The notes beneath the pieces were generated by a model. The model was not told the DNA's origin, ran no database searches, and saw only the letters and a program-made list of their open reading frames with translations. Position numbers and translations under genes: made by a program. Positions 1-9,993 of a stretch of DNA of 64,000 nt are shown in pieces. Source of the stretch: Skeletonema tropicum (lineage: Eukaryota > Bacillariophyta > Thalassiosirophyceae > Thalassiosirales > Thalassiosiraceae); assembly GCA_037178625.1 (NCBI GenBank), contig CM074140.1, forward strand, positions 1,240,001 through 1,304,000, written 5' to 3'. How positions within the stretch are numbered: position 1 is the stretch's first letter; every line of letters begins with the position of its first letter.

Positions 1-1002
1 GCTGCTGATGTGGTGCGTTGTTTTCTTCATTGGCCTGCTACTGTCCAAAATTGTCTTGATTGTATTGTTGTTCACACCAGCATGATGATGACTATTTGCC
101 CCATGATTGTTGTTGTTACTGTTCACGCCTCCATTCTCCACAGCAATATAATATTGGCCCACTCTACCCCAACAATCTTCCTCAAAAACAATCTTGGAAC
201 CAATCGTGATGGATCAATATCATGAATGAATCATGAACAAGTTGGTGCCGCCCGCAATAATCAGCTTCAGTTCGTAATCTACGAAGTCTATCCATTTGAT
301 GTTGTGCTGTAGTACATCGCATCGCCGCTGGAGCCGACGGATCATGATGATGGGTATGGTGGACACGCTGCTGCCGAATAATCACCAAGAGAAGCAGCAT
401 GCAGCTGATGACGATGAAGATTCCTCGGTCTCGATGATGATGAACCATCACCAGCCGAATGATTCATCAACTCCAACAGAAAATCAGCCCCGCCACGTAA
501 ATACCGTAACACATCACCATAGTGCAGGGCGGCTTTCGAGCACAGTGCGATCGCGTCTCTGGTGTAATTGTCTATTTTCTATTTGCACAACAGCGACAGC
601 GCTGACTCTACTACCACGGATCACGGGCAATATCGGGGGTCTCACTACTGTCTCAGTATCTACGCACAAATTCAAATAATAATATCATGATGATGTTGTC
701 TGCCAAGTGTCTGCACCCATCTTTATTATTTGCAAAGCAGTAGGCAAAGTGTACTATTACTTCTCGGTACAACTCCCGTCATATGTGCTCTAGAACTTCC
801 CTGTCGCATGATACAACTGGGTTTTGTGGTGACTCATGACTCGAGTTGAGGACTCGAGTCGCTACAACTGCCCTGATCGCAGGTAGCGGATGAAGCAAAC
901 GAGCCTGCCAATGGCCACTCCCACTGCTATGGTAGCTGTGGTAGCGATAACTGTTTGAGCCGTCTCATCGGTGCTATCTGTCGTACACATTCAAACTGGT
1001 TC

Positions 1003-1095
1003 TTTTGCGACTCGTGACTACACCTGTTGCGACTCGTGACTACATCTGCAGGTGTAGTCACGAGTCGTCAGGTTGAGTCACGAGTCGCCACAAAA
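1003..1095. repeat. Foldback (inverted repeat) in array copy 1
   Basis: Arms built from the 13-mer GCGACTCGTGACT and its complement surround a CTGCAG centre. Each arm carries the module twice, so the DNA can form a long hairpin of about 40 bp stem. A related CGAGT...ACTCG module lies ~170 bp upstream. It recurs in every unit, at about 11611-11703 and 15265-15357. Confidence 0.85.
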
Positions 1096-2017
1096 CACTT
1101 CCACGCACGGATAATACTGGATAATACCATGTAATACAATACTGAGCCGCAACTCCATACATAATATGATGATAATATTATGGACCCGATGCCGTAATCA
1201 TAATAATACATGCATAGACGACGAATCGGGCGCTTAGAGAGATCATTACTCGTATCGAAGAATTGGGATTGAGCACAGTGATCGTGAAAGACTTGTCACA
1301 AAGAGTAGAGTGCAAAACTATATTGGGCGATATGATAGTAGATCAGCCGCGGCCGCTTTATTACGTCTCCGATTGTCGGAATAGTAGTGTGTCATAGCCA
1401 TTCGAGGTGGGTGCAATCTTTGAAACTGAGATTGAAAACGGATTGTAGACGATTATGGAGACGAAGAGAAGGATGGCAGCAATCGCTGAAGAGGAAGTGT
1501 TGAAATACGTAAACGTTATCTCATGGCTCTTCCTGGCTGGCGTTACACCATCACAAGCCAAGAACAAACATGGGAATGAGAAGGTACGGAAAATCGTCCG
1601 TGTGAAATCTGGGGGCGGGCAGGCACTTGTAGTTGATTGCAATCATCAGTCGATCGGTACGGATGCTCTTAGATGCTGCTTCTTTGAATGCACATGGTTA
1701 TGGTGCCTTCCGATGAAAAAAATACTGACTCAACTGGGCATGAATACTTCCGCTGATGGTTACCGGTGATGCTGAAGGTGGAGAGCCCGGGTGAAGTGGT
1801 CGTGCAAACTTTCTTTTTGAATTGGTGGGACTGGGTGTAGCCGACGAAGATGCTACTGAAATCAACCGTGTAATGTGTGTCTTTGCATAAATACCGTGGG
1901 ACAGCGTATTTGGATGATTTCTACGTGCGAATTGAGAGTGGCAGCAAGAGGCGCTGAGGCGAATGAGCTTAGATGCGAACACCACAACATTTATTTTACA
2001 TGAACTGTATATAGGGG

Positions 2018-2517
2018 NNNNNNNNNNNNNNNNNNNNNNNNNNNNNNNNNNNNNNNNNNNNNNNNNNNNNNNNNNNNNNNNNNNNNNNNNNNNNNNNNNN
2101 NNNNNNNNNNNNNNNNNNNNNNNNNNNNNNNNNNNNNNNNNNNNNNNNNNNNNNNNNNNNNNNNNNNNNNNNNNNNNNNNNNNNNNNNNNNNNNNNNNNN
2201 NNNNNNNNNNNNNNNNNNNNNNNNNNNNNNNNNNNNNNNNNNNNNNNNNNNNNNNNNNNNNNNNNNNNNNNNNNNNNNNNNNNNNNNNNNNNNNNNNNNN
2301 NNNNNNNNNNNNNNNNNNNNNNNNNNNNNNNNNNNNNNNNNNNNNNNNNNNNNNNNNNNNNNNNNNNNNNNNNNNNNNNNNNNNNNNNNNNNNNNNNNNN
2401 NNNNNNNNNNNNNNNNNNNNNNNNNNNNNNNNNNNNNNNNNNNNNNNNNNNNNNNNNNNNNNNNNNNNNNNNNNNNNNNNNNNNNNNNNNNNNNNNNNNN
2501 NNNNNNNNNNNNNNNNN
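2018..2517. other. 500 N scaffold gap
   Basis: Exactly 500 N, so a placeholder length. The 143 bases left of the gap (1875-2017) are repeated right of it (2518-2660) with one substitution (1972 versus 2615). Copies 2 and 3 hold this segment once, so the two contig ends probably overlap and no sequence is missing. Confidence 0.95.
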
Positions 2518-2788
2518 GTGTGTCTTTGCATAAATACCGTGGGACAGCGTATTTGGATGATTTCTACGTGCGAATTGAGAGTGGCAGCAAGAGGCGCTGA
2601 GGCGAATGAGCTTACATGCGAACACCACAACATTTATTTTACATGAACTGTATATAGGGGCTCCTTTGCTTGGAAGGCGATATCTTGAGCACAATTTCAC
2701 ATGACTATGATTCTTAAACATCGACAAATAATGTCCTCTTGGGCACCCCACGACAAGGCACAACGGTCGTAAGTGTATGGTCTCTTCC

Positions 2789-3605
2789 CTAACGATCACA
2801 ACTTGGACATCCTTCAACCCACCAATAGGGCTGGGCATTCTCTTGTGCCATCGCATGATCAATACATCGCGGACAATATCCCCGGTCTTGAAGCCTTTGT
2901 CGTTCTTCTTGGTTGTCTTCGTCGTCTTCGACGTCGTCTTCTTCGACGCCGACGTCGTTGTCATCTACATTTTCCTCATTAATAAGTGCTTGATGATGCT
3001 GGCCTTCTTGAACTTGAACATTATCGATAGTCAGCTCTTTTACAAGTTCGCCAATTGTAAAACACGGAATGTCTAATTGACGGGCTCTTGTGAGGGCATT
3101 TGTGGCACTTCTATCCGCACCGACAGTATCATAAATATGGATGTCTATGTAATCATGAAGCAAGAAGGTGACAAATAGTTTTGATCGCTGAACGTTAGAG
3201 AAGTGGATAATACACCACACAATCCATTGTATAAAGATACTCACATTGCGAACTATACCTCTGAAGAAATTTCAATTTCAGATCGCCTCCGAAGTTTGTT
3301 ACCATATCATTCACTGCATCGATGCCTCCTTCTACATTGGCAAAGGCCCCTTTGACGACAACTCTTTTACCAAACAATGCACTATTCTCTCTACTCACAC
3401 TTCCATCTACTCCAGGTGAAGGAAGAACTAGGGCTACTTCGTCAGGAGCCTGGTTCAAAATATTGGGACGGCATGGTTTCGGAACTTCTAGAGGTGGCGG
3501 GTTGTCCTCCTCAGCCACGGCATCAGGAGGCATCATTGCTACTTCGTCAGGAGCATTTTTGCAGTTGTTTCCACCTTTTTTTTTTGTCCATGTCATCGGT
3601 TCCAC
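2789..3605 (-). pseudogene. BRCT-domain gene fragment in array copy 1
   Basis: Same two-exon structure as in copy 3 (12745-13591). The first exon runs down to about 3245 and contains the BRCT start with LFGKRVVVKGAF. An intron of about 100 bp follows, and the second exon starts near 3144 with the IHIYDTVGADRSATNALT segment. An extra T in the homopolymer near 3570-3582 shifts the N-terminal frame relative to copies 2 and 3. This copy may therefore be broken, or the T-run may be miscalled. BRCT domains bind phosphopeptides or DNA ends in repair and replication proteins; the role of this gene is unknown. Confidence 0.5.
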
Positions 3606-3674
3606 TCAAGAAAAAGTCACACCACAAGAGTGTCACATGTATCGGGCGATCGTCCCCTGCGAGGGAGGTGTAGG

Positions 3675-4052
3675 CTATCCAATGTGAGGTTTGTCATTGA
3701 CGTAATAGATAGGTGTGGTATTTTGAAACGCTTCCAGAGCAATGAACCGAAACAAGCTCGTCAGCCTCTTCCGCAAGTAGTATGAGCTGATCATATTCCT
3801 TCCTGGTGAGAAACTCCGAATCTTGGCCAAAAAGTCCAGCTTATCGCTCTCTGCCGAGATGGCGGCATACTTCAAGGTATTTCCATCCCAGCCCAACTCC
3901 TTCGAATATCTACTGCCAACAGTCTCTCCGTCATCGGCAAAACAAGTTTTCTCTTTCGAAAACTTGGGAATCATTTCGGGTAAATCAGATGTATCAATCT
4001 GCCAATCAGCACTCCTCCAGTCACCTTTTTTAACCTCAGTACAGTTATTCAA
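3675..4052 (-). pseudogene. Truncated copy of the 193-aa array ORF
   Basis: Carries the C-terminal ~125 residues of the 193-residue ORF that is complete at 9994-10575 and 13631-14212. The N-terminal part is missing because array homology stops at 4052 where the retroelement begins. No recognised domain. It contains a KKGDWRSADWQIDTSDLP stretch and ends YYVNDKPHIG. Confidence 0.6.
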
Positions 4053-7000
4053 TAAATAAATACAAAATTAATCAGATTAGATATCTACACGAGTATAATC
4101 TGGACCTGCTTAGGTACAATGTACGGTCTTTTACTGCCGAAAGGCTTACCAGACAGCAAGACGGGTGCCCCCGTAGGAGCCGGGTGCTCCTCTTAAACGC
4201 CGGAGCGTTCGAAACCAGGTGAGAGTGCATCTGCTAACACGAAGGGAAATAGCCTGCATGTGGCCTCAGGTTGGCAGCTTCCGTTTCTTCCGCTTGGGAG
4301 GTGCGTGTCTTTGGGTAGTGGCCTGAAGTGTTGAATCCCCAACAACGAGCGATGCAGCGCTCCTTTTCTGATTAAGGAGGGACTCTGTCTGCTGCATTGG
4401 AGTTGGGTCGTCCCCGTGGACTTTACCTCTAGTTTTGGGGCCGCCTGGGATAATCCGCTTGTCCTTTCTCCGTCGTTTATTGCGCTCCTTGCACGATGAA
4501 CCTGAGCCAGCCGTCTTTACCCTGACCGGCTTGGGGATAGGCTTGCCCGCTGCGAGGTGACCACTCTTGCGCTTGCCACCCGTTGAATTCGATCGGCTAG
4601 GCAGTCTTGCTGCGGCAGGAGCTCTTGGTTGATTCCTGCTGCTAGACCACAGCAACATTGCGATCCTCATCCTAGTCTCTTTGAGGAGGAAGTCCGCCTG
4701 GTTGTAGGAATTCTCGCACAGAGGGATGTTTTGTGCCAGTAGGGTTGCGTTGACGAGGACAAAGAGACCACAATCATATCCGTTGGTCTGCCGTGGAGAG
4801 TTCATTGAGTCATCGATGAGTCGCCAAGAGTTGTCCCAATCAGCGTTCGCCTCCCCATGTATTTCTCGATACTTATCCTTGAGATACTGCAGCATAGCCC
4901 TTAGGTACCGCTGGTTATACTCCTTCCTGCCCTGGGAATCCCACAGTTTAATCTCCTTGAGGACGGTGTCGGCTCTGAGGAGCAACCAATGGCGATTACC
5001 CCGGTTAATCGGCACGTATATCTCCCGCACCCCCAAGATCCCGTTCTTCCGTCTCAACGTATTGCCCCAGGAGCGCACATTGTTGTAGTTGTAGATGGGT
5101 ATTGATTGCCCGTCTGTCCCAGTCTGAAGGAGTGCTGACATGAAGAAGGAGGTGAAGAAGTAGACCCGTTGGGAGTTCACCTTTGGAAAGAGAACCCTGC
5201 GGAGGAAACTGTTGATGATTTCGTCGTTTAGCCATTGTGGTGGTCGCAGTGAGAGCATTGCTTCCCGGTGAACCTTATCTCCTCCTGCCATGTCAAGGGT
5301 GAAAGTCTCGGGGACCGCTCTGAAGAGGTCCCTTGGGGAGAATGTCCTTGTCTCTTCATCCGTATTACGTCGTAGCAGCTCCAGACAATCGGTGCGTTGC
5401 GTCCCTAGGTCTGGCGGTAGCCTTGGCCTCTGCCGGGTGGAGGAGGCCCGAGCTTCTGCCCGAAGTTGCTGCTGAAAGATAGGGGCAAAACGCAAAGGAG
5501 CCTTCGTGGCAGTCGTCTTGTCGGTGCTAGTGGCTGCTGTCACGTCTGTTTCATGTGGAGCGGTCCTTGGTTGAGCCATCGACGGATTTTCATTGTCCAG
5601 TCTACCTCCCGTGAGGTCTCCGGCCGCTTCTCTACTCGCCACCGCCGCATTCAACCAATACTGTTGTTGCTCAGTGCTCTTGGCAAAAAGTTCCTCCGGT
5701 TGGATTTCCAGCAGACATCTAGCTTCTTCCGGCAGGCCGTCAGTTCCTAAACTAAGTTGGTGCTCTATCTCTTTCTGGATTTGTTCTCTCGAAGCCAGGA
5801 CCTTCGTGCCTTTGGTTTTGTGGTGTTTGGTGAGGTTCCTGCAAATCCATTGGGTGTGCGTGAGGGAGAGTAGCTGGTCCAGGAAGCCCTTCGTCCAACT
5901 GTCGATGGTCAGCCGGAGCCGCATGCCCAGAAGATAATTTTGTTGCAGTTGTAGAAGCCCGACGGACACTTTTCCCTCCGTGAAATGTCTCCATCCGATT
6001 CTATCCAAACTATTACCAACTTGTCTCGTTTCCTGGGACATACTGTCGCCATACTTGTCCGGCAGGTCCACAAACAATCGCTTGCCTTGGGCTGCAATAA
6101 ACCTTGGGATCCAAATCATTAGGTCGGGGTGGGTGTGGTGGTCTCTCATCCAGTCCAATAAATTCTCAATGCAGTCGCTGAGTAATCCCCGTCTAATGTC
6201 ACTTGTACACCGATTCAGGTGGTCAGCCGTTTCGTAACACCCGCAGTTGGGACACAACGCTGAGGCTTCCTTGTCCCATCTAGTAATCATTTGGCCAGTG
6301 CCGCAGAAACCAGAACACTGCTTGGCGTACCAAAGTCTGAACATCTGAGGCCGACGCCCTAGAAGATCCCGCAGGGGCTCCCATGCCACGGTGTCGAAGA
6401 TAGAGGGTGACATGAGTCCTTCATCGGAGTAGAACTGTTTTGCTCTTTCTTTGCCAATGTAGTAACGGAGTTCTTTGGCCATATCCGCGGTTTGCTTCTC
6501 ATTGCCGATAATTACCACCGCTGACTCGAGAGGTAGCGATAGCGTTGCAGGGTGGGCTGCCGTCGTATTCACTGCCCGCCGCAAAGCCCGTTTGGCTCTG
6601 TCATCACAGATAACATTGAGCTGTGCCTCTATCGACAATGCATCGTAGCCCACTATGTCGTCCTGATGTGCCTTAACGTGAGACAGTCTGTGAACCAGTT
6701 TGGAGCGAGACTGTATCTTCCGCAGTACCCGTAGAATATCGTTGTTCTTGGCCGCAGCTGCGATCCTGGCATACTTCGTCGAAAAGGTGTGGATTGTCCC
6801 TAGATTGTCGCAGAAAATGTTGGCGTTGGAAAGAATCTCGTAATGCTCCTCGGCCGTCAGCAGTAAGATGTGGATGGCTAACATTCCCAGCTGCTCCCCT
6901 CTATAGCTGCCTGCCCATTTGGATCTCTCCGTAAAATCACCTTGCAAAGACTTCCCCGTCTCCTCGCAGTACATAATCCAGGCCGCCCCGCAGACGTCCA

Positions 7001-9002
7001 CTGAAAGCTCTTTGATATAAGAACCATCCGTGCAACAGAAGAGAGATCCTCTGTGGATGGCCTCCACTATCCATGCTGGATCTTCCTGACACGCCAACTC
7101 CTGCCACATCCACGTGCCTCCTTTGCTAAATAGCCTCTCCCAGAATGAAGCAAAGACTGTATGACCTGGTGCTGCCACGAGAGGTGGGCCTCTCTGCATC
7201 AGTCTAACTGAACCATTGTCGTATTCAAGGATGGTAGCTGGAGCCAAGGTGGTGGAGGGTCTATCTAGCTGTCTTGACGGGTGGAGCACATGTGATCTAT
7301 CTCCGGAGTCCCTGTCGTGCACGTATTCCTGGATCGTGCTGTCAGTATGTATCTCCACTGCGAAGGTTTCGGTGTTCCAGAAATGCCTCCATTTCCTATG
7401 TGAAGGATGTAGCCATTCCCTCAACGGCTCCTCCAGCATCAGATTGAGCGGTGCGATCTGGAGCAGATATTTTTTCCATAGTTTGAAATCTGCCGCAGTT
7501 GGAAATTCTGGGCCGAAGAGCAGTCCAGACCTATGCTTCCCTAACAGTCCTTCTTCAGAGTCCATCCAGTGCCCGTCCAGTAAGTGCTTCTCCAGGTATT
7601 TTCCATTGGCCGAAGTGATGTCAGAGAGGAAGAGAGCCTCTTGTGCCTTTCTGACTCTGTTAACACGCAACAGATCTTTCCCTCGTAAGCCCATTTCAAC
7701 CATCATGTGCATGATGACCTTTTCCCCTCTCCGAGGGAGTGGGATATCGTCACACCGCAAGTCAAGAGTAATCCCCAGCTCGTCAAGTTTTTCCCAAAAT
7801 GATTTGATCCACGAGTCGGTTGCAAGATGCCCCCACGTACGGAAGTCATAGCTAAAAGGACAGTCCGGTACCCCCAATTCAATTTGCAGATGACGAATGA
7901 CCACACTCAACGTAAATCCAAGATGACGGTCCTTCACCGCTGGATGGGGTTTGTCATCGTAATGCTGAAGGAAAGACGCGAGTGTAGCGGCCGTTGTCTC
8001 GATTGTCAGATCATTGAGGCCCATGCCTCCAAATGCTGGTGGAAGATACCTCCATTCTCTGGTGATAGAACGGGTAACCCCGAGGCTGCTGAGAAGATAG
8101 AAATCCGCAGAAGACAATCCCTTTTTTAGCTCAGCAATTGGTGCCGAGCATGCCCCAAGACCATAGCGCAATCCTGACCACAGTTGGCAGGAGTAGCTCA
8201 TCCAGACCGACCTAACCGGGATGTGCCCACTTTTAATCTGAGCGGTCCACGTTGTCACTCTTTCTTTCATCTGTTCGAAATGCTGATCCGCCTTTCCATC
8301 TGGTCTGGCAAATAATCCGAGGTTGTTGTCTGCCTTATTGGTAGGGAGTTTGTCGATTGGTTCCGTAGCTCCTGAGGTTGTCGGGACATGGAAGGCTAGC
8401 GAGGACAGATCATTGTCCTCCATCTCGGCTCCGTCTGTCTCTCCCTGCCGTCGCTGTTGCTGATCAGTATACACCCATCCCCCTTTGCCGTCCGCTGATT
8501 GATGATGGATAGTTACCCCACACTTCTCGCCTTTTAAAGCACCCCCTGTCGCTCCGAGTAATCCCCCCCAATCCGAGATTGAGGCTTGGCCTTTAGCTGC
8601 TGTCGAGAACAGGTCATCATCTTCGTCCAAACCAGCCCAAAGGTTGGTGTCGTCAACGTACAGGATCCCCACCTGCCGGACAGATTTCCTAGTTATCGGG
8701 CATTCTATCGTGACACCGTGTCCGCTCCGACGTTGCACATTTACTATCGTGGTACTCGTCTGTTGCCAAGTGGCAGGAGCCGCGCCATTACCTTGAGCGA
8801 GCCCCTGCTTGCCGTCCTCTTTCCCGCCGAAGTAAGATTCAGATTGCCCGTAGCCTGTACGCAGGAAGAACTCCATGTTGTGAAGGGGACGTAGCATCGA
8901 CAGTACTGCACAGTTTGGAACTTTGAACGCTTGGAGGGTGAGACTAGCGGCTGGAAGGGCCACCCTGTCATAGCACTGTGCCGCATCGACTTGAGCAACT
9001 AG
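4053..9002 (-). mobile_element. 5'-truncated non-LTR retroelement with RT, RNase H and Ulp1 protease
   Basis: The element occupies the space where the array is interrupted. Its 5' end (at 9002, minus strand) is cut just upstream of reverse transcriptase catalytic motif A, as expected from incomplete target-primed reverse transcription. Its 3' end lies at about 4053 after a ~213 base 3' UTR. No poly(A) is visible at the 3' junction; the end is AT-rich (TTTGTATTTATTTA on the minus strand). No LTR or terminal inverted repeats are present. The array sequence on its two sides (2684-4052 and 9003-10371) is the same 1.37 kb segment in direct orientation. Confidence 0.85.
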
Positions 9003-9011
9003 CTTGAGCAC
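4266..9011 (-). CDS. Retroelement polyprotein: RT (partial) - RNase H - zinc knuckle - Ulp1/C48 protease
   Basis: Uninterrupted 1.58 k-residue frame without an ATG; the first three codons belong to flanking array DNA, so the true N-terminus is lost. RT: motif A VDAAQCYDRV at about 8, QGLAQGNGAAP at about 69, and the YVDD box at about 118. RNase H: catalytic Asp in TDGSY (~662), Glu in YRGEQLG (~703), Asp in FCDNLG (~734), then SHVKAHQDD and CDDRAK (~780-802). A C-P-N-C-G-C...H...C cluster follows (~925), as in RT-associated zinc domains. The C-terminal ~200 residues are a C48/Ulp1 protease: WLNDEIINSF, His in NRHW (~1340), Asp in LWDSQG (~1357), and Gln/Cys in QTNGYDCGLF (~1413). All catalytic residues of each domain are present. 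A basic, low-complexity tail follows. An intact frame of this length implies a recent insertion. Endonuclease and Gag-like parts are missing with the 5' end. Confidence 0.88.
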   Translation of the reverse strand: MLKLVAQVDAAQCYDRVALPAASLTLQAFKVPNCAVLSMLRPLHNMEFFLRTGYGQSESYFGGKEDGKQGLAQGNGAAPATWQQTSTTIVNVQRRSGHGVTIECPITRKSVRQVGILYVDDTNLWAGLDEDDDLFSTAAKGQASISDWGGLLGATGGALKGEKCGVTIHHQSADGKGGWVYTDQQQRRQGETDGAEMEDNDLSSLAFHVPTTSGATEPIDKLPTNKADNNLGLFARPDGKADQHFEQMKERVTTWTAQIKSGHIPVRSVWMSYSCQLWSGLRYGLGACSAPIAELKKGLSSADFYLLSSLGVTRSITREWRYLPPAFGGMGLNDLTIETTAATLASFLQHYDDKPHPAVKDRHLGFTLSVVIRHLQIELGVPDCPFSYDFRTWGHLATDSWIKSFWEKLDELGITLDLRCDDIPLPRRGEKVIMHMMVEMGLRGKDLLRVNRVRKAQEALFLSDITSANGKYLEKHLLDGHWMDSEEGLLGKHRSGLLFGPEFPTAADFKLWKKYLLQIAPLNLMLEEPLREWLHPSHRKWRHFWNTETFAVEIHTDSTIQEYVHDRDSGDRSHVLHPSRQLDRPSTTLAPATILEYDNGSVRLMQRGPPLVAAPGHTVFASFWERLFSKGGTWMWQELACQEDPAWIVEAIHRGSLFCCTDGSYIKELSVDVCGAAWIMYCEETGKSLQGDFTERSKWAGSYRGEQLGMLAIHILLLTAEEHYEILSNANIFCDNLGTIHTFSTKYARIAAAAKNNDILRVLRKIQSRSKLVHRLSHVKAHQDDIVGYDALSIEAQLNVICDDRAKRALRRAVNTTAAHPATLSLPLESAVVIIGNEKQTADMAKELRYYIGKERAKQFYSDEGLMSPSIFDTVAWEPLRDLLGRRPQMFRLWYAKQCSGFCGTGQMITRWDKEASALCPNCGCYETADHLNRCTSDIRRGLLSDCIENLLDWMRDHHTHPDLMIWIPRFIAAQGKRLFVDLPDKYGDSMSQETRQVGNSLDRIGWRHFTEGKVSVGLLQLQQNYLLGMRLRLTIDSWTKGFLDQLLSLTHTQWICRNLTKHHKTKGTKVLASREQIQKEIEHQLSLGTDGLPEEARCLLEIQPEELFAKSTEQQQYWLNAAVASREAAGDLTGGRLDNENPSMAQPRTAPHETDVTAATSTDKTTATKAPLRFAPIFQQQLRAEARASSTRQRPRLPPDLGTQRTDCLELLRRNTDEETRTFSPRDLFRAVPETFTLDMAGGDKVHREAMLSLRPPQWLNDEIINSFLRRVLFPKVNSQRVYFFTSFFMSALLQTGTDGQSIPIYNYNNVRSWGNTLRRKNGILGVREIYVPINRGNRHWLLLRADTVLKEIKLWDSQGRKEYNQRYLRAMLQYLKDKYREIHGEANADWDNSWRLIDDSMNSPRQTNGYDCGLFVLVNATLLAQNIPLCENSYNQADFLLKETRMRIAMLLWSSSRNQPRAPAAARLPSRSNSTGGKRKSGHLAAGKPIPKPVRVKTAGSGSSCKERNKRRRKDKRIIPGGPKTRGKVHGDDPTPMQQTESLLNQKRSAASLVVGDSTLQATTQRHAPPKRKKRKLPT

Positions 9012-9107
9012 AATTTCACATGACTATGATTCTTAAACATCGACAAATAATGTCCTCTTGGGCACCCCACGACAAGGCACAACGGTCGTAAGTGTATGGT
9101 CTCTTCC

Positions 9108-9954
9108 CTAACGATCACAACTTGGACATCCTTCAACCCACCAATAGGGCTGGGCATTCTCTTGTGCCATCGCATGATCAATACATCGCGGACAATATCC
9201 CCGGTCTTGAAGCCTTTGTCGTTCTTCTTGGTTGTCTTCGTCGTCTTCGACGTCGTCTTCTTCGACGCCGACGTCGTTGTCATCTACATTTTCCTCATTA
9301 ATAAGTGCTTGATGATGCTGGCCTTCTTGAACTTGAACATTATCGATAGTCAGCTCTTTTACAAGTTCGCCAATTGTAAAACACGGAATGTCTAATTGAC
9401 GGGCTCTTGTGAGGGCATTTGTGGCACTTCTATCCGCACCGACAGTATCATAAATATGGATGTCTATGTAATCATGAAGCAAGAAGGTGACAAATAGTTT
9501 TGATCGCTGAACGTTAGAGAAGTGGATAATACACCACGCAATCCATTGTATAAAGATACTCACATTGCGAACTATACCTCTGAAGAAATTTCAATTTCAG
9601 ATCGCCTCCGAAGTTTGTTACCATATCATTCACTGCATCGATGCCTCCTTCTACATTGGCAAAGGCCCCTTTGACGACAACTCTTTTACCAAACAATGCA
9701 CTATTCTCTCTACTCACACTTCCATCTACTCCAGGTGAAGGAAGAACTAGGGCTACTTCGTCAGGAGCCTGGTTCAAAATATTGGGACGGCATGGTTCCG
9801 GAACTTCTAGAGGTGGCGGGTTGTCCTCCTCAGCCACGGCATCAGGAGGCATCATTGATACTTCGTCAGGAGCATTTTTGCAGTTGTTTCCACCTTTTTT
9901 TTTGTCCATGTCATCGGTTCCACTCAAGAAAAAGTCACACCACAAGAGTGTCAC
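9108..9954 (-). CDS. BRCT-domain protein exons, array copy 2
   Basis: Two exons on the minus strand: about 9954-9564 and 9463-9108, separated by a ~100 bp GTGAGT...ATAG intron that I placed by frame. The joined frame reads a BRCT domain: FGKRVVVKGAF, IDAVNDMVTNFGGDL, then IHIYDTVGADRSATNALT and IPCFTIGELVKELTID. This most resembles the single BRCT of the RFC1 / NAD-ligase class. The C-terminus is very acidic and ends with CPRC...CPSC. A different minus frame of the same DNA (8999-9283) is also open and basic. True gene boundaries, and whether it joins the upstream 193-aa ORF, are unresolved. Confidence 0.55.
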
Positions 9955-9993
9955 ATGTATCGGGCGATGCGTCCCCTGCGAGGGAGGTGGAGG

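Larger units (their letters stand above)
1..4052. repeat. Tandem array unit, copy 1 (partial, interrupted by gap)
   Basis: First visible copy of a ~3.64 kb unit. It enters mid-unit from the left edge, matches 10611 onward and 14245 onward almost base for base, and ends at 4052, where homology to the other copies stops and the retroelement begins. It holds a 500 N gap. Single-base differences and small indels separate it from the other copies, for example a longer T-run near 3570-3582. The unit carries minus-strand exons of a BRCT-type gene, a foldback near 1003-1095 and low-complexity Asn/His coding. Confidence 0.93.

Noticed and set aside
296..679. His/Met-rich ORFs repeated in each array unit (also at 10906 and 14540)
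   Set aside because: Low-complexity CAT/ATG repeats are open in several frames at once; no consistent gene model.
1963..2964. Long ORFs spanning the first N gap on both strands
   Set aside because: They are open only because N codons translate as X; there is no evidence for coding through the gap.
4053..9002. DIRS/LTR-type element
   Set aside because: No terminal repeats, integrase or tyrosine recombinase; RT followed by RNase H in this order, with 5' truncation, fits a non-LTR element.
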